A DNA stretch of 33,300 bases, taken from contig NZ_BCTN01000029.1 of NCBI RefSeq assembly GCF_001571305.1, forward strand, positions 1-33,300, written 5' to 3'. Of this stretch, positions 20,486-29,975 are shown piece by piece. Position 1 is the stretch's first letter, and each line of letters begins with the position of its first letter. The notes beneath the pieces were generated by a model. The model saw only the letters and a program-made list of their open reading frames with translations, had not been told where the DNA came from and made no database searches. A program made the translations under genes and the position numbers. This DNA comes from Erwinia persicina NBRC 102418. GTDB taxonomy: Bacteria; Pseudomonadota; Gammaproteobacteria; Enterobacterales; Enterobacteriaceae.

Positions 20486-20767
20486 ATGGCGAAGATGGCA
20501 GCAGCACTGCATATTCTGGTTAAAGAAGAAGCGCTGGCAAACGATCTGTTAGCACAGCTGAAACAGGGTGCTGACTTTGAAAAGCTGGCAAAAAAGCATT
20601 CCACCTGCCCCTCAGGCAAGAAGGGCGGTCACTTAGGTGAGTTCAAACAGGGTGCGATGGTACCAGCCTTCGATAAGGTGGTCTTCTCCTGCCCGCTGAT
20701 CGAGCCGCAGGGCCCGCTGCATACCCAGTTTGGTTACCACATCATTAAAGTGCTGTACCGTAATTAA
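20486..20767 (+). CDS. ppiC: Peptidyl-prolyl cis-trans isomerase C (parvulin)
   Basis: Small cytoplasmic parvulin that accelerates prolyl isomerisation. The 93-aa product equals E. coli PpiC in length and has the parvulin active-site residues H9, C41 and H85, plus the typical GGHLGEF and [10 protein letters not shown] segments. I chose ATG at 20486 because GGAGA lies 5 bases upstream; an in-frame ATG 12 bases earlier overlaps that site. It is divergent from the MoaF-like gene (196 bases apart) and convergent with ilvC. Confidence 0.96.
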   Translation: MAKMAAALHILVKEEALANDLLAQLKQGADFEKLAKKHSTCPSGKKGGHLGEFKQGAMVPAFDKVVFSCPLIEPQGPLHTQFGYHIIKVLYRN

Positions 20768-20795
20768 AAAAAAGCGCCTGAGGGCGCTTTTTTTT
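20766..20795. terminator. Bidirectional terminator between ppiC and ilvC
   Basis: Stem GCGCC/GGCGC (20774-20778 and 20783-20787) with a TGAG loop is flanked by eight A on the left and eight T on the right, so it works as an intrinsic terminator on both strands. It begins right at the ppiC stop and ends 36 bases before the ilvC stop. Confidence 0.9.
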
Positions 20796-20831
20796 GGGCG
20801 GAACATTCATCAGCCCCGGCGTGCAGAAGTA

Positions 20832-22310
20832 TTAACCCGCGACAGCAATACGCTTCATGTCAGTCATGTAGCCACGCAGTTTGCGGCCAACGGTTTCGAT
20901 GTCATGGTGGCGAATAGCTTCGTTAACATCACGCAGCTGCGCGTTATCAACCGTCGTCGTGGTATTAACCGCTTTGCCCAGATCGCCTGCCTGCAGCGTG
21001 GTCATGAACTCTTTCAGCAGCGGTACGGCGGCGTAAGAGAACAGGTAGTTACCGTACTCAGCGGTATCCGAGATCACCACGTTCATTTCATACAGACGCT
21101 TACGCGCGATGGTATTGGCAATCAGCGGCAGTTCATGCAGTGATTCATAGTAGGCCGACTCTTCAATGATACCGGCAGCGACCATCGTTTCGAATGCCAG
21201 CTCAACACCCGCTTTCACCATGGCAATCATCACCACGCCCTGGTCGAAGTAATCCTGCTCGGCGATTTTACCTTCATACTGTGCCGCGGTTTCAAACGCC
21301 GTTTTACCGGTCTCTTCACGCCAGCCCAGCAGTTTTTTGTCGTCGTTTGCCCAGTCAGCCATCATACCGGAGGAGAATTCGCCGGAGATGATGTCATCCA
21401 TATGCTTCTGGAACAGCGGAGCCATAATGGTTTTCAGCTGCTCAGACAGGGCGAAAGCACGCAGTTTAGCCGGGTTAGACAGACGATCCATCATCAGAGT
21501 GATGCCACCCTGCTTCAGCGCTTCGGTGATGGTTTCCCAGCCGAACTGAATCAGTTTTTCTGCATAAGGCGCGTCGGTGCCTTCAGCAACCAGCTTGTCG
21601 AAACACAGCAGGGAACCGGCCTGTAACATACCACACAGGATCGTCTGCTCACCCATCAGGTCAGATTTCACTTCAGCCACGAAGGAAGACTCCAGCACGC
21701 CCGCACGGTGACCGCCGGTTGCCGCAGCCCAGGCTTTCGCGATCGCCATGCCTTCGCCTTTCGGGTCGTTTTCAGGGTGAACGGCGATCAGCGTCGGTAC
21801 GCCGAAACCACGTTTGTACTCTTCACGAACTTCCGTCCCCGGGCACTTCGGTGCAACCATTACCACGGTGATGTCTTTACGTACCTGCTCACCCACTTCA
21901 ACAATGTTGAAGCCGTGTGAGTAACCCAGCGCAGCGCCATCTTTCATCAGCGGCTGAACGGCCTGAACCACCGAGGTGTGCTGCTTGTCTGGCGTCAGGT
22001 TAACCACCAGGTCTGCCTGCGGGATCAGTTCTTCATACGTCCCGACTTTGAAGCCGTTTTCGGTCGCTTTACGCCATGAGGCACGTTTCTCAGCAATCGC
22101 TTCGGCACGAAGAGCGTAAGCAATGTCCAGACCGGAATCGCGCATATTCAGCCCCTGGTTCAGGCCCTGCGCACCACAGCCAACGATGACGACTTTTTTA
22201 CCTTTCAGGTAGCTGGCTTCATCCGCGAATTCATCACGAGCCATAAAGCGACATTTACCTAATTGCGCCAGCTGGTTGCGCAGGTTCAAAGTGTTGAAAT
22301 AGTTAGCCAT
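20832..22310 (-). CDS. ilvC: Ketol-acid reductoisomerase (class II)
   Basis: NADPH- and Mg2+-dependent isomerisation/reduction of acetolactate and acetohydroxybutyrate in valine and isoleucine synthesis. The 492-aa protein is the long class II form with a duplicated C-terminal domain. The NADPH loop is GCGAQG at 44-49 with R68 in the phosphate-binding region, and the metal-binding motif SDLMGEQ lies near 217-221. I chose ATG at 22308-22310 ([10 protein letters not shown]), matching E. coli; an in-frame start 30 bases upstream would only add unrelated residues. It is divergent from its activator ilvY. Confidence 0.97.
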   Translation of the reverse strand: MANYFNTLNLRNQLAQLGKCRFMARDEFADEASYLKGKKVVIVGCGAQGLNQGLNMRDSGLDIAYALRAEAIAEKRASWRKATENGFKVGTYEELIPQADLVVNLTPDKQHTSVVQAVQPLMKDGAALGYSHGFNIVEVGEQVRKDITVVMVAPKCPGTEVREEYKRGFGVPTLIAVHPENDPKGEGMAIAKAWAAATGGHRAGVLESSFVAEVKSDLMGEQTILCGMLQAGSLLCFDKLVAEGTDAPYAEKLIQFGWETITEALKQGGITLMMDRLSNPAKLRAFALSEQLKTIMAPLFQKHMDDIISGEFSSGMMADWANDDKKLLGWREETGKTAFETAAQYEGKIAEQDYFDQGVVMIAMVKAGVELAFETMVAAGIIEESAYYESLHELPLIANTIARKRLYEMNVVISDTAEYGNYLFSYAAVPLLKEFMTTLQAGDLGKAVNTTTTVDNAQLRDVNEAIRHHDIETVGRKLRGYMTDMKRIAVAG

Positions 22311-22387
22311 GGGGTACTCCGTATGAGGTTGTGTTCGCATTATTGTTTATTGTCTGGGGGATAATTTCCTGCCCCTGAATAGACCTT

Positions 22388-22453
22388 ATCATATGACAGG
22401 AAATGCGTTGCTGAAATTGATATATTAACAACGTGATATTGCACTTTTTGCAA
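22388..22453 (-). promoter_or_regulatory. ilvC promoter and probable tandem IlvY operators
   Basis: On the minus strand TATGAT (22388-22393) lies 17 bases from a poor -35 TTTCAG (22411-22416), as expected for an activator-dependent promoter. An inverted repeat CGTTG/CAACG (22406-22433) covers that -35. A second, TTGCA-N5-TGCAA (22439-22453), contains the LysR-type T-N11-A pattern and lies toward ilvY. Two adjacent IlvY sites controlling ilvC and ilvY are known in E. coli; assigning these repeats as the sites is inference. Confidence 0.6.
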
Positions 22454-22476
22454 CGTAATGATGAGGCCTGACTCTG

Positions 22477-23358
22477 ATGGATCTGCGTGACCTGAAACTG
22501 TTTCTCCATCTGGCTGACAGCCGCCACTTCGGACGTAGCGCTCGCGCAATGCACGTCAGTCCCTCAACGCTTTCCAGACAGATCCAACGGCTGGAAGAAG
22601 ACCTGGGCCAGACGTTGTTTCTGCGCGATAACCGCACCGTCACGCTGACCGATGCAGGGGAACGCCTGCGGCAGTTTGCTCAGCAGACGCTGTTGCAGTA
22701 TCAGCAAATGCGCCACGCCATGGGCCAGAATGGCCCGTCGCTCAGCGGCGAACTCCAGCTGTTTTGTTCAGTGACCGCCGCCTATAGCCATCTTCCGCCC
22801 ATCCTTGATCGCTTCCGCGCCGAGCACCCGCTGGTCGAAATCAAATTAACCACCGGCGATGCTGCCGATGCGGTAGAAAAAGTACAAACTAACGAAGTGG
22901 ATATTGCCATTGCCGGACGGCCGGAAACGTTGCCCGCCAGCATCGGCTTTATGCCGCTCGGGCTGATCCCGCTGGTACTGATTGCCCCGGCGTTGCCCTG
23001 CCCGGTGCGTACGCAGGCGACGCAGGCACAGCCTGACTGGGCGCAGATCCCGTTTATTTTGCCCGCACAGGGGCCGTCAAGGCGGCGTATTGACCTTTGG
23101 TTCCGTCACCGTCATATCGCTAATCCACAGATCTACGCGACGGTGGCAGGCCATGAGGCGATTGTTTCGATGGTGGCACTGGGCTGCGGCATCGCACTGC
23201 TGCCGGATGTGGTGCTCGAGAACAGCCCGGAACCGATTCGTAACCGTATCCTGGAGCTGGAAGATGTCGAGATGGTCGCGCCCTTCGAGCTGGGCGTTTG
23301 CGTACAAAAAAAGCGGCTCAGTGAGCCGCTTATTGATGCGTTCTGGAAGCTACTTTAA
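22477..23358 (+). CDS. ilvY: LysR-type activator of ilvC
   Basis: Activates ilvC in response to acetolactate or acetohydroxybutyrate and represses its own gene. The 293-aa protein has the LysR winged helix at 1-60, starting MDLRDLKLFLHLAD with HFGRSARAMHVSPSTLSRQI as the recognition region, then an effector-binding domain. It is a few residues shorter than I recall for E. coli IlvY. It is divergent from ilvC. Its stop codon overlaps the ilvA stop codon on the other strand, and its last coding region contains the ilv operon terminator hairpin (23306-23331). Confidence 0.95.
   Translation: MDLRDLKLFLHLADSRHFGRSARAMHVSPSTLSRQIQRLEEDLGQTLFLRDNRTVTLTDAGERLRQFAQQTLLQYQQMRHAMGQNGPSLSGELQLFCSVTAAYSHLPPILDRFRAEHPLVEIKLTTGDAADAVEKVQTNEVDIAIAGRPETLPASIGFMPLGLIPLVLIAPALPCPVRTQATQAQPDWAQIPFILPAQGPSRRRIDLWFRHRHIANPQIYATVAGHEAIVSMVALGCGIALLPDVVLENSPEPIRNRILELEDVEMVAPFELGVCVQKKRLSEPLIDAFWKLL
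23306..23331 (-). terminator. ilvLXGMEDA operon terminator inside ilvY coding sequence
   Basis: AAGCGGCTCA and TGAGCCGCTT are perfect complements separated by one base (23311-23331; realistically a 7- to 8-bp stem with a small loop). Read on the minus strand they are followed by seven T. It lies 24 bases past the ilvA stop, so it fits as the operon terminator. On the plus strand it encodes the KKRLSEPL segment of IlvY. Confidence 0.85.
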
Positions 23359-24899
23359 CCCGCCAGGAAGAAACGGAAAGCCGGGTTACTGGTTTCATCA
23401 TGGAAATCATAGCCCAGCGCCGTCAGATGCTCTTCAAACCGGGGTTCACTGTCACTCAGCTCAAATGCCGCCAGTACGCGACCGTAGTCGGTACCGTGAC
23501 TGCGATAGTGGAACAGGGAAATATTCCAGTGCGTACCCAACGTCTGCAGGAAACGCAGCAGCGCACCGGGGGCTTCAGGAAATTCAAAGCTGAACAGCCG
23601 CTCACGCAGAGGTTTGGATGGACGCCCCCCGACCATATAGCGTACGTGCAGTTTCGCCATCTCATCGTCAGACAGATCCACTACCTTGTAACCGCCGTCG
23701 GACAGTAGCGCCAGAATTTCCTCGCGTTCAGGCAGTCCACGCGTCAGCCGTACGCCGACAAAGATGCAGGCTTCATCGGCATTGGCATAACGGTAGTTGA
23801 ACTCCGTGACAGAACGGCCACCCAGCAGCTGACAGAATCGCAGGAAACTGCCCTGCTGCTCGGGAATAGTCACCGCCAGCAGCGCTTCACGCTGCTCACC
23901 CAGTTCACAACGCTCAGAGACATAGCGCAGCCCGTGGAAGTTGACGTTTGCGCCGGACAGTACGTGGGCCAGCCGTTCCCCCTCAATCTGATGCTGCTGG
24001 ATGTACTTCTTCATCCCCGCCAGCGCCAGCGCACCGGAAGGCTCCGCCACCGCTCGCACATCATCAAAGAGATCTTTCATCGCGGCACAGATGGCATCGC
24101 TGTCGACGGTAACAATGTCGTCAACATACGCCTGGCAGAGACGAAAGGTTTCACTGCCGATCCGCTTCACCGCCACGCCTTCGGCAAAAAGCCCGACGCG
24201 CGGCAGATCGACCGGATGCCCGGCGTCGAGCGCAGCTTTAAGGCAGGCAGAATCTACGGCTTCTACCGCAATCACTTTGATTTGCGGCATCAGCTGTTTG
24301 ATCAGCACCGCCACGCCGGCTGCCAGCCCGCCGCCGCCCACCGGCACAAAGACGCGGTCCAGATGGGCATCCTGCTGCAGCAGTTCCATGGCCAGCGTGC
24401 CCTGCCCGGCAATCACCATCGGGTGGTCAAACGGCGGCACGAAGGTATAGCCCTGCTGCTCAGAAAGCTCGATGGCTTTGGCTTTGGCCTCGTCAAAGTT
24501 AGCTCCAAAGAGATAAACCTCACCGCCAAACGCCCGCACCGCATCCACCTTGATATCTGCCGTTGCTACTGGCATCACAATCAGGGACTTAATGCCCAGC
24601 TTAGTGGATGACAGCGCCACGCCCTGGGCATGGTTACCGGCCGACGCCGTAATCACCCCACAGGCTTTCTGCTCTGCGCTAAGCCCGGCGATCATCGCGT
24701 AGGCCCCGCGCAGCTTAAAGCTGTGGACCGGCTGGCGGTCCTCACGTTTCACCAGAATGGTGTTACCGAGGCGCGCAGAGATTTTTTCCATCTTCTGCAA
24801 CGGCGTGACCTGTGCAGCTTCGTACACCGGCGCACGCAGGACGGCGCGCAGGTACTCCGCGCCGCTGGGCTGGTCGGATAGCGGTTGAGATTCAGCCAT
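23355..24899 (-). CDS. ilvA: Biosynthetic threonine deaminase
   Basis: PLP-dependent deamination of threonine to 2-oxobutanoate, the first isoleucine-specific step, feedback-inhibited by isoleucine. The 514-aa protein matches E. coli IlvA. The Schiff-base lysine is K62 (HSFKLRGAY), the glycine-rich phosphate loop GGGGLAAG lies near 188-195, and two C-terminal ACT-like regulatory domains span roughly 325-510. It is the last gene of the operon, starting 5 nt after ilvD. The stop overlaps that of convergent ilvY by a few bases. Confidence 0.97.
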   Translation of the reverse strand: MAESQPLSDQPSGAEYLRAVLRAPVYEAAQVTPLQKMEKISARLGNTILVKREDRQPVHSFKLRGAYAMIAGLSAEQKACGVITASAGNHAQGVALSSTKLGIKSLIVMPVATADIKVDAVRAFGGEVYLFGANFDEAKAKAIELSEQQGYTFVPPFDHPMVIAGQGTLAMELLQQDAHLDRVFVPVGGGGLAAGVAVLIKQLMPQIKVIAVEAVDSACLKAALDAGHPVDLPRVGLFAEGVAVKRIGSETFRLCQAYVDDIVTVDSDAICAAMKDLFDDVRAVAEPSGALALAGMKKYIQQHQIEGERLAHVLSGANVNFHGLRYVSERCELGEQREALLAVTIPEQQGSFLRFCQLLGGRSVTEFNYRYANADEACIFVGVRLTRGLPEREEILALLSDGGYKVVDLSDDEMAKLHVRYMVGGRPSKPLRERLFSFEFPEAPGALLRFLQTLGTHWNISLFHYRSHGTDYGRVLAAFELSDSEPRFEEHLTALGYDFHDETSNPAFRFFLAG

Positions 24900-24904
24900 G
24901 TTGG

Positions 24905-26755
24905 TTAGCCTCCCAGCTTACTCTTATCACGGACGGCGCCTTTGTCAGCGCTGGTTGCCAGGGTGGCATAAGCGCGCAGCGCGAAGGAAACCTGACGCTC
25001 ACGACCGTGTGGCGTGTAGGCCTGATCGCCACGTGCATCTTCTTCCAGACGACGGGCAGCCAGTTCATTCTCTGGCACGTCCAGCTGGATGCCACGCTGT
25101 GGAATATCAATATTGATGATATCGCCGTCTTTCACCAGCGCGATGGTGCCGCCGCTGGCCGCTTCCGGGGAAGCATGACCGATTGACAGCCCGGAGGTGC
25201 CGCCAGAGAAACGCCCATCGGTGATCAGCGCACAGGCTTTACCCAGTCCCATCGATTTCAGATAGGTGGTCGGATAGAGCATTTCCTGCATGCCCGGCCC
25301 CCCTTTAGGCCCTTCGTAACGGATCACGACCACGTCCCCTGCCACCACTTTACCGCCAAGGATTGCCGCGACGGCATCGTCCTGGCTTTCGTAGACTTTT
25401 GCCGGACCGCTGAACACCAGGCTGCCTTCATCAACACCTGCGGTTTTAACGATACAGCCGTTTTCAGCAATGTTGCCGTACAGAACGGCCAGACCGCCGT
25501 CCTGACTGAAGGCGAACTCGCGGGAACGAATACAGCCTTCCTGACGATCGTCATCCAGAGTGTCCCAACGGGTGTCCTGCGAGAAAGCCTGGGTCGTACG
25601 GATACCCGCCGGGCCGGCGCGGAACATTTTTTTCACAGCTTCATCTTTGGTCAGCATGATGTCGTACTGATCCAGGGTTTCACGCAGGCTCAGGCCGAGA
25701 ATGTTACGCACGCTGTTGTCGAGCAGCCCGGCACGATCCAACTCACCGAGGATGCCTAGGACGCCACCAGCGCGGTGCACGTCTTCCATGTGGTACTTCT
25801 GGGTGCTTGGCGCCACTTTGCACAGGTGTGGTACCAGGCGTGACAGGCGATCGATGTCAGAGATATCAAAATCGATTTCCCCTTCCTGAGCGGCGGCCAG
25901 CAGGTGCAGAACAGTGTTAGTGGACCCGCCCATGGCGATATCCAGCGTAATGGCGTTTTCAAACGCGGCTTTGCTGGCAATGCTGCGCGGCAGCGCGGTT
26001 TCATCATCCTGCTCGTAGTAACGCTTAGTCAGAGCGACAATACGACGCCCCGCATTCAGGAACAGCTCTTTACGATCGGCGTGGGTCGCCAGCAGTGAAC
26101 CGTTACCCGGCTGAGACAGACCCAGCGCTTCGGTCAGACAGTTCATTGAGTTAGCGGTGAACATCCCGGAACAGGAGCCGCACGTCGGGCAGGCAGAACG
26201 TTCAATCTGGTCACTTTCTGCATCGCTGACGTTCGGGTTTGCGCCCTGAATCATCGCATCGACGAGATCGAGTTTAATGATTTTGTCAGACAGCTTGGTT
26301 TTACCGGCTTCCATCGGGCCGCCGGAAACGAAGATCACCGGAATATTCAGGCGCAGAGACGCCATCAGCATTCCCGGGGTGATTTTGTCGCAGTTAGAGA
26401 TACACACCATGGCATCCGCACAGTGTGCGTTGACCATATACTCCACGGAGTCAGCGATCAGCTCACGCGACGGCAGAGAGTAGAGCATCCCGCCGTGGCC
26501 CATGGCGATCCCATCGTCCACGGCAATGGTGTTGAACTCTTTCGCCACGCCGCCTGAGGCTTCAATCTCCTCGGCAACCAGTTTACCCAGGTCGCGCAGG
26601 TGAACGTGGCCCGGCACGAACTGCGTAAAGGAGTTAACGACGGCAATGATCGGCTTACCGAAGTCATCATCGGTCATTCCTGTGGCGCGCCAAAGGGCAC
26701 GGGCACCGGCCATATTGCGGCCGTGGGTGGTAGTGGCGGAACGATACTTAGGCAT
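24905..26755 (-). CDS. ilvD: Dihydroxy-acid dehydratase
   Basis: Iron-sulfur enzyme that dehydrates 2,3-dihydroxy-isovalerate and -3-methylvalerate to the 2-oxo acids. The 616-aa protein equals E. coli IlvD, with cluster-ligand cysteines in NCDK (C122) and TCGSC (C195) and the [10 protein letters not shown] segment in the C-terminal half. Start ATG at 26753-26755 ([10 protein letters not shown]) was chosen over an upstream in-frame ATG at 26815, which would run through the ilvE-ilvD hairpin and lacks family residues. A 65-base gap separates it from ilvE. Confidence 0.97.
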   Translation of the reverse strand: MPKYRSATTTHGRNMAGARALWRATGMTDDDFGKPIIAVVNSFTQFVPGHVHLRDLGKLVAEEIEASGGVAKEFNTIAVDDGIAMGHGGMLYSLPSRELIADSVEYMVNAHCADAMVCISNCDKITPGMLMASLRLNIPVIFVSGGPMEAGKTKLSDKIIKLDLVDAMIQGANPNVSDAESDQIERSACPTCGSCSGMFTANSMNCLTEALGLSQPGNGSLLATHADRKELFLNAGRRIVALTKRYYEQDDETALPRSIASKAAFENAITLDIAMGGSTNTVLHLLAAAQEGEIDFDISDIDRLSRLVPHLCKVAPSTQKYHMEDVHRAGGVLGILGELDRAGLLDNSVRNILGLSLRETLDQYDIMLTKDEAVKKMFRAGPAGIRTTQAFSQDTRWDTLDDDRQEGCIRSREFAFSQDGGLAVLYGNIAENGCIVKTAGVDEGSLVFSGPAKVYESQDDAVAAILGGKVVAGDVVVIRYEGPKGGPGMQEMLYPTTYLKSMGLGKACALITDGRFSGGTSGLSIGHASPEAASGGTIALVKDGDIINIDIPQRGIQLDVPENELAARRLEEDARGDQAYTPHGRERQVSFALRAYATLATSADKGAVRDKSKLGG

Positions 26756-26782
26756 GCTCTTTACTCCAGAAATCAGATAGTG

Positions 26783-26806
26783 CGCGGGCGTCAACTGACG
26801 CCCGCG
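26783..26806. repeat. ilvE-ilvD intergenic hairpin
   Basis: CGCGGGCGTCA and TGACGCCCGCG form a perfect 11-bp inverted repeat with only 2 bases between (26783-26806). On the transcribed minus strand a T-run precedes rather than follows it, so it is not an intrinsic terminator for the operon. It could limit exonuclease decay of the upstream ilvGME message or be a processing site. Confidence 0.7.
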
Positions 26807-26820
26807 AAAAAACATTATTG

Positions 26821-27747
26821 TTATGGGTTAACCGGATCCAGCCAGCCCCATTTGTCTTCCGTCTCACCCGTGAACAGGCCAAAGAAAGCAGACTGAATGC
26901 GTGCGGTGACCGGGCCACGTTTGCCTTCGCCCACCTGGATCCCATCAACGCTGCGTACCGGCGTGATCTCCGCAGCAGTACCTGACATAAAGACTTCGTC
27001 AGCCAGGTACAGGGACTCGCGCGACAGCACCTGCTCGCGCACTTCAATCCCCATATCCTGCGCCAGTTTGATGATGGCGTCACGCGTAATTCCTGGCAGA
27101 GCGGAAGAGGTAAACGGCGGGGTAAACAGGATCCCGTCTTTCACTTCGAACAGGTTTTCACCAGCACCTTCAGAGATGTAGCCCTGTGTATCCAGCGCGA
27201 TCCCTTCCTGATAACCATGACGGCGCGCTTCGCTACCGACCAGCAGCGAGGACAGATAGTTACCGCCCGCTTTCGCCGCAGTAGGCAGCGTATTCGGAGC
27301 GACACGATTCCATGAAGACACCATCGCATCAATACCCTGCTCCAGCGCTTCAGCCCCCAGGTAAGCCCCCCACGGGAAGGCGGCGATGATGATGTCTGTT
27401 TCATAACCGTCAGGCGGGTTCACGCCCAGGCCGACGTCACCCACGAACACCAGCGGACGGATGTAGGCACTCTTCAGGTTGTTTTTGCGCAGCGTGGCGC
27501 GGCAGGCTTCCATCAACTCATCAACACTCAGGCTGACCGGGAAACGGTAGATTTTTGCAGAGTCACGCAGACGCTGCATATGTTCACGATGGCGGAAGAC
27601 TACTGGCCCTTTGTGCGAGTCATAGCAGCGTACGCCTTCAAAGACAGACGTGCCGTAGTGCAGTGCATGGGACATTACGCTGACCTTCGCGTCTTCCCAT
27701 TTCACCATCTCGCCATTGAACCAGATAAAGTCAGCTTTCTTCGTCAT
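26821..27747 (-). CDS. ilvE: Branched-chain amino acid aminotransferase
   Basis: Class IV PLP enzyme that carries out the last step of valine, leucine and isoleucine synthesis using glutamate. The 308-aa protein (E. coli 309) has the catalytic lysine K159 in [12 protein letters not shown], substrate-loop [10 protein letters not shown] at 31-40, and the phosphate-binding [10 protein letters not shown] segment near 256. It lies 18 nt after ilvM. Confidence 0.98.
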   Translation of the reverse strand: MTKKADFIWFNGEMVKWEDAKVSVMSHALHYGTSVFEGVRCYDSHKGPVVFRHREHMQRLRDSAKIYRFPVSLSVDELMEACRATLRKNNLKSAYIRPLVFVGDVGLGVNPPDGYETDIIIAAFPWGAYLGAEALEQGIDAMVSSWNRVAPNTLPTAAKAGGNYLSSLLVGSEARRHGYQEGIALDTQGYISEGAGENLFEVKDGILFTPPFTSSALPGITRDAIIKLAQDMGIEVREQVLSRESLYLADEVFMSGTAAEITPVRSVDGIQVGEGKRGPVTARIQSAFFGLFTGETEDKWGWLDPVNP

Positions 27748-27765
27748 TCTCGTTTCCTTGCGCGC

Positions 27766-28023
27766 TTATGCGCGGATTTGTTGTGTTGTTTGCTGTTGGA
27801 TCTGAACGCAGGCCACATCCATTAATTTACTCAACTGCGTTGACAGTAAATCGACGGAACGCTGGCTGGCAACGGTCATCTCAATATTAATGTTGTCGGT
27901 ATTCACCCGCGAGGCCATGTTCATTGAGCACACCTGGAAGCCACGGTGGCGCACGACCCGCAAAATACGTTCCAGTATTTCCGGGCGAAAGCGCGCTTCT
28001 ATAGACAATTGATGCTGTTTCAT
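27766..28023 (-). CDS. ilvM: Acetolactate synthase II small (regulatory) subunit
   Basis: Small ACT-domain subunit that stabilises and activates IlvG to form acetohydroxyacid synthase II. The 85-aa protein starts [20 protein letters not shown] and follows the ACT beta-alpha-beta-beta-alpha pattern. It is about two residues shorter than E. coli IlvM, with a Gln-rich C-terminus. Its ATG overlaps the ilvG stop by 4 bases, fitting equimolar subunit synthesis. Confidence 0.95.
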   Translation of the reverse strand: MKQHQLSIEARFRPEILERILRVVRHRGFQVCSMNMASRVNTDNINIEMTVASQRSVDLLSTQLSKLMDVACVQIQQQTTQQIRA

Positions 28024-29666
28024 GAGGTTTTCTCCATCATATTTTCATTGCTGGCACCCGGCGGTACCAGAGGCCAGACGTTCTCATGTTCATCAATCGC
28101 GACATGCAGCATGTAAGGCCCTTCACTGTGCAGCAAAGCATCTAATGCGGCGTCGACCTGATCTTTGCGGGTAATACGCTGGCCGGGAATGCCAAAGGCA
28201 CTCGCCAGCATGAGAAAGTCCGGGTTATCTGAGAGATTGGTTTCGCTGTAACGCTCCTCAAAAAACAGCTGCTGCCACTGACGTACCATGCCCAGCCGCT
28301 GGTTATCCATCAGAACGATTTTCACCGGCAGCTGTTTGCGCTTAACGGTACCCAGTTCCTGCACGTTCATCATAAATGAACCATCGCCGGAGACGCAGAT
28401 CACGGTGTCATCCGGACGCGCCACCTGTGCCCCGACGGCTGCAGGCAGGCCGAAGCCCATGGTGCCCAGCCCGCTGGAGGTAATGAAATTTTCCGGGCGG
28501 TTAAAGCTCATATGCTGGGCGGCCCACATCTGGTGCTGACCCACATCTGTCGTCACCACCGCACTCTGAGGTTTGCGGTCTGACAGCTGTTTCAAAAACA
28601 GCGGTGCAAAAATCGCCTCTCCCGGATGATCGTAACGCCAGCCGTGATCGGCTTTCAGGGCTTTCACGTCTTCACGCCAGGCAGTGATATCCACCGGCTG
28701 ATACAGGTCGGGCAGCAGTTTGTTGAGATCGCCCTGCAAACCGACGTGCGCCCGGCGGAGTTTATGCAGCTCTGCCGGGTCAATATCCAGATGGATGACG
28801 CTGGCATGCGGCGCAAAGGTATCCAGCTTGCCGGTAACACGGTCATCAAAGCGGGCACCGACGGCGATCAGCAGGTCACACTGCTGGACGGCCAGGTTGG
28901 CGGCTTTCGTGCCGTGCATGCCGAGCATGCCCAGATAGCAGGCATCGTCAGCATCGGGCGTACCCAGTCCTTTCAACGTTGCAACCGTTGGAATGCCGGT
29001 CTCTCTGGCAAAAGCGCGTAAAGCATGAACCGCATCCGCCATTCCCACGCCGCCGCCGACATACAGGATCGGTTTCTTCGCCTGGGCCAGCAGGCTGCGC
29101 GCCTGCTGCAGTTCAACATGGGGATGGGCCATTTCCTGCCCGACCGGCAGCAGATGGGCAACCAGATCGCCGCTGGCTAACTGGATATCTTTAGGAATAT
29201 CCACCAGAACCGGGCCAGGACGGCCCGATTTTGCAATGGCGAAAGCTTCTGCCATCACCACAGGAAGTTCATCAAGGGACTCTACGAGGAAGCTATGTTT
29301 GGTGCAGGCCAGCGACAGACCCAGAACATCAATTTCCTGAAACGCATCCGTTCCCATTACCGCAGAGGAGACCTGCCCGGTGATCGCCACAATCGGCACA
29401 GAGTCCAGCATGGCATCAGCAAGTCCAGTGATCAGATTCGTCGCGCCCGGCCCGGAGGTGGCAATACAGACACCCACTTTTCCCGTTGCACGTGCGAAGC
29501 CGATAGCAGCCATGGCCGCCCCCTGCTCATGGCGGCACAGTAGATGTTCGACGCCACCGTCATAGAGCGCGTCATAGACCGGCATGATTGCACCACCCGG
29601 GTAGCCGAATACCGTTTCGACACCCTGTGCACGCAAAGCTTGAACCACCCACTGAGCACCATTCAT
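28020..29666 (-). CDS. ilvG: Acetolactate synthase II large subunit (intact)
   Basis: ThDP-, FAD- and Mg2+-dependent condensation of pyruvate with pyruvate or 2-oxobutanoate, the first common step of branched-chain synthesis. The valine-insensitive isozyme II. The 548-aa protein has the catalytic E47 in RHEQGA (46-51), the ThDP motif starting GDGSFMMNV and ending in DNQRLGM (about 425-455), and no internal frameshift, unlike the well-known E. coli K-12 allele. I chose ATG at 29664-29666 ([10 protein letters not shown]), two bases after the ilvX stop; an in-frame ATG 36 bases upstream would overlap ilvX. Confidence 0.97.
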   Translation of the reverse strand: MNGAQWVVQALRAQGVETVFGYPGGAIMPVYDALYDGGVEHLLCRHEQGAAMAAIGFARATGKVGVCIATSGPGATNLITGLADAMLDSVPIVAITGQVSSAVMGTDAFQEIDVLGLSLACTKHSFLVESLDELPVVMAEAFAIAKSGRPGPVLVDIPKDIQLASGDLVAHLLPVGQEMAHPHVELQQARSLLAQAKKPILYVGGGVGMADAVHALRAFARETGIPTVATLKGLGTPDADDACYLGMLGMHGTKAANLAVQQCDLLIAVGARFDDRVTGKLDTFAPHASVIHLDIDPAELHKLRRAHVGLQGDLNKLLPDLYQPVDITAWREDVKALKADHGWRYDHPGEAIFAPLFLKQLSDRKPQSAVVTTDVGQHQMWAAQHMSFNRPENFITSSGLGTMGFGLPAAVGAQVARPDDTVICVSGDGSFMMNVQELGTVKRKQLPVKIVLMDNQRLGMVRQWQQLFFEERYSETNLSDNPDFLMLASAFGIPGQRITRKDQVDAALDALLHSEGPYMLHVAIDEHENVWPLVPPGASNENMMEKTS

Positions 29667-29668
29667 AG

Positions 29669-29719
29669 TTATTCCCCCGCCTCTCGCTGGGAACAACAGC
29701 ATTTTATGCTACTGTTCAT
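29669..29719 (-). CDS. ilvX: IlvX small peptide
   Basis: A 16-codon reading frame, [16 protein letters not shown], directly between the attenuator and ilvG and ending two bases before the ilvG ATG. E. coli has a 16-aa IlvX at exactly this place with a similar N-terminus (MNNSTKFCF...). An AGAGGAA ribosome site precedes the ATG. Function is not established; the arrangement suggests translational coupling into ilvG. Assignment rests on position, length and partial similarity. Confidence 0.75.
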   Translation of the reverse strand: MNSSIKCCCSQREAGE

Positions 29720-29749
29720 ATTTTGTTCCTCTGTCGTTGATGCCTTGCC

Positions 29750-29784
29750 AAAAAAAAACCCCCGGACCTTTCGGTGCGGGGGTT
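29750..29784 (-). terminator. ilv operon attenuator
   Basis: On the minus strand AACCCCCG pairs with CGGGGGTT (8 bp), extended after one C-C mismatch by ACC/GGT around a GAAA tetraloop, and followed by nine T. It lies 23 bases after the ilvL stop, the expected place for the leader terminator that is disrupted when branched-chain aminoacyl-tRNAs run short. Confidence 0.93.
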
Positions 29785-29806
29785 CTTTCGAAATCAGGCT
29801 TGATTT

Positions 29807-29905
29807 TTAAGCCTTTCTTTCTCCGAGCGTAGCCCCGCACGGCGTGATAATAATCACGACGACGTTAATAACGACTAGGCTAATGACTCGTAGAAGGGCT
29901 TTCAT
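29807..29905 (-). CDS. ilvL: ilvGMEDA attenuation leader peptide
   Basis: A 32-codon leader, beginning MKALLRVISLVVINVVV and ending TLGERKA. It has 15 branched-chain codons: 6 Val, 5 Ile and 4 Leu, including the run VVVIII. This is the control sensor: ribosome stalling on Ile, Val or Leu codons prevents formation of the terminator just downstream. Length and most residues agree with E. coli IlvL (MTALLRVISLVV...). It is too short to be found by ordinary ORF length cutoffs, but position, composition and the adjacent attenuator make it secure. Confidence 0.95.
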   Translation of the reverse strand: MKALLRVISLVVINVVVIIITPCGATLGERKA

Positions 29906-29947
29906 TTGGATTCTTTTAATTCGCTTGTTCGAAGTAATGCCTACAGA

Positions 29948-29975
29948 GTTATCACAGTTATTAGCTTTAATTCAA
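29948..29975 (-). promoter_or_regulatory. Candidate ilvL promoter
   Basis: On the minus strand TTGAAT (29970-29975) and GATAAC (29948-29953) are 16 bases apart. A start near 29941 would give a leader RNA of about 186 nt to the attenuator, close to the length I recall for E. coli. The upstream DNA (about 29976-30060) is A/T-rich with A-tracts, as expected for an UP-element or IHF/Lrp-responsive region. Confidence 0.5.

Noticed and set aside
20290..20619. In-frame N-terminal extension of the MoaF-like gene (would give 377 aa)
   Set aside because: It runs antisense through the start of ppiC, is Cys/Ser/Ala-rich without family similarity, and the ATG at 20289 has a good ribosome site.
22982..23593. 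203-codon open frame overlapping ilvY and ilvA
   Set aside because: Out-of-frame shadow of ilvY that then runs antisense to ilvA; arginine-rich, no domain.
23934..24611. 225-codon open frame antisense to ilvA
   Set aside because: Shadow of ilvA with low-complexity His/Arg-rich composition and no recognisable domain.
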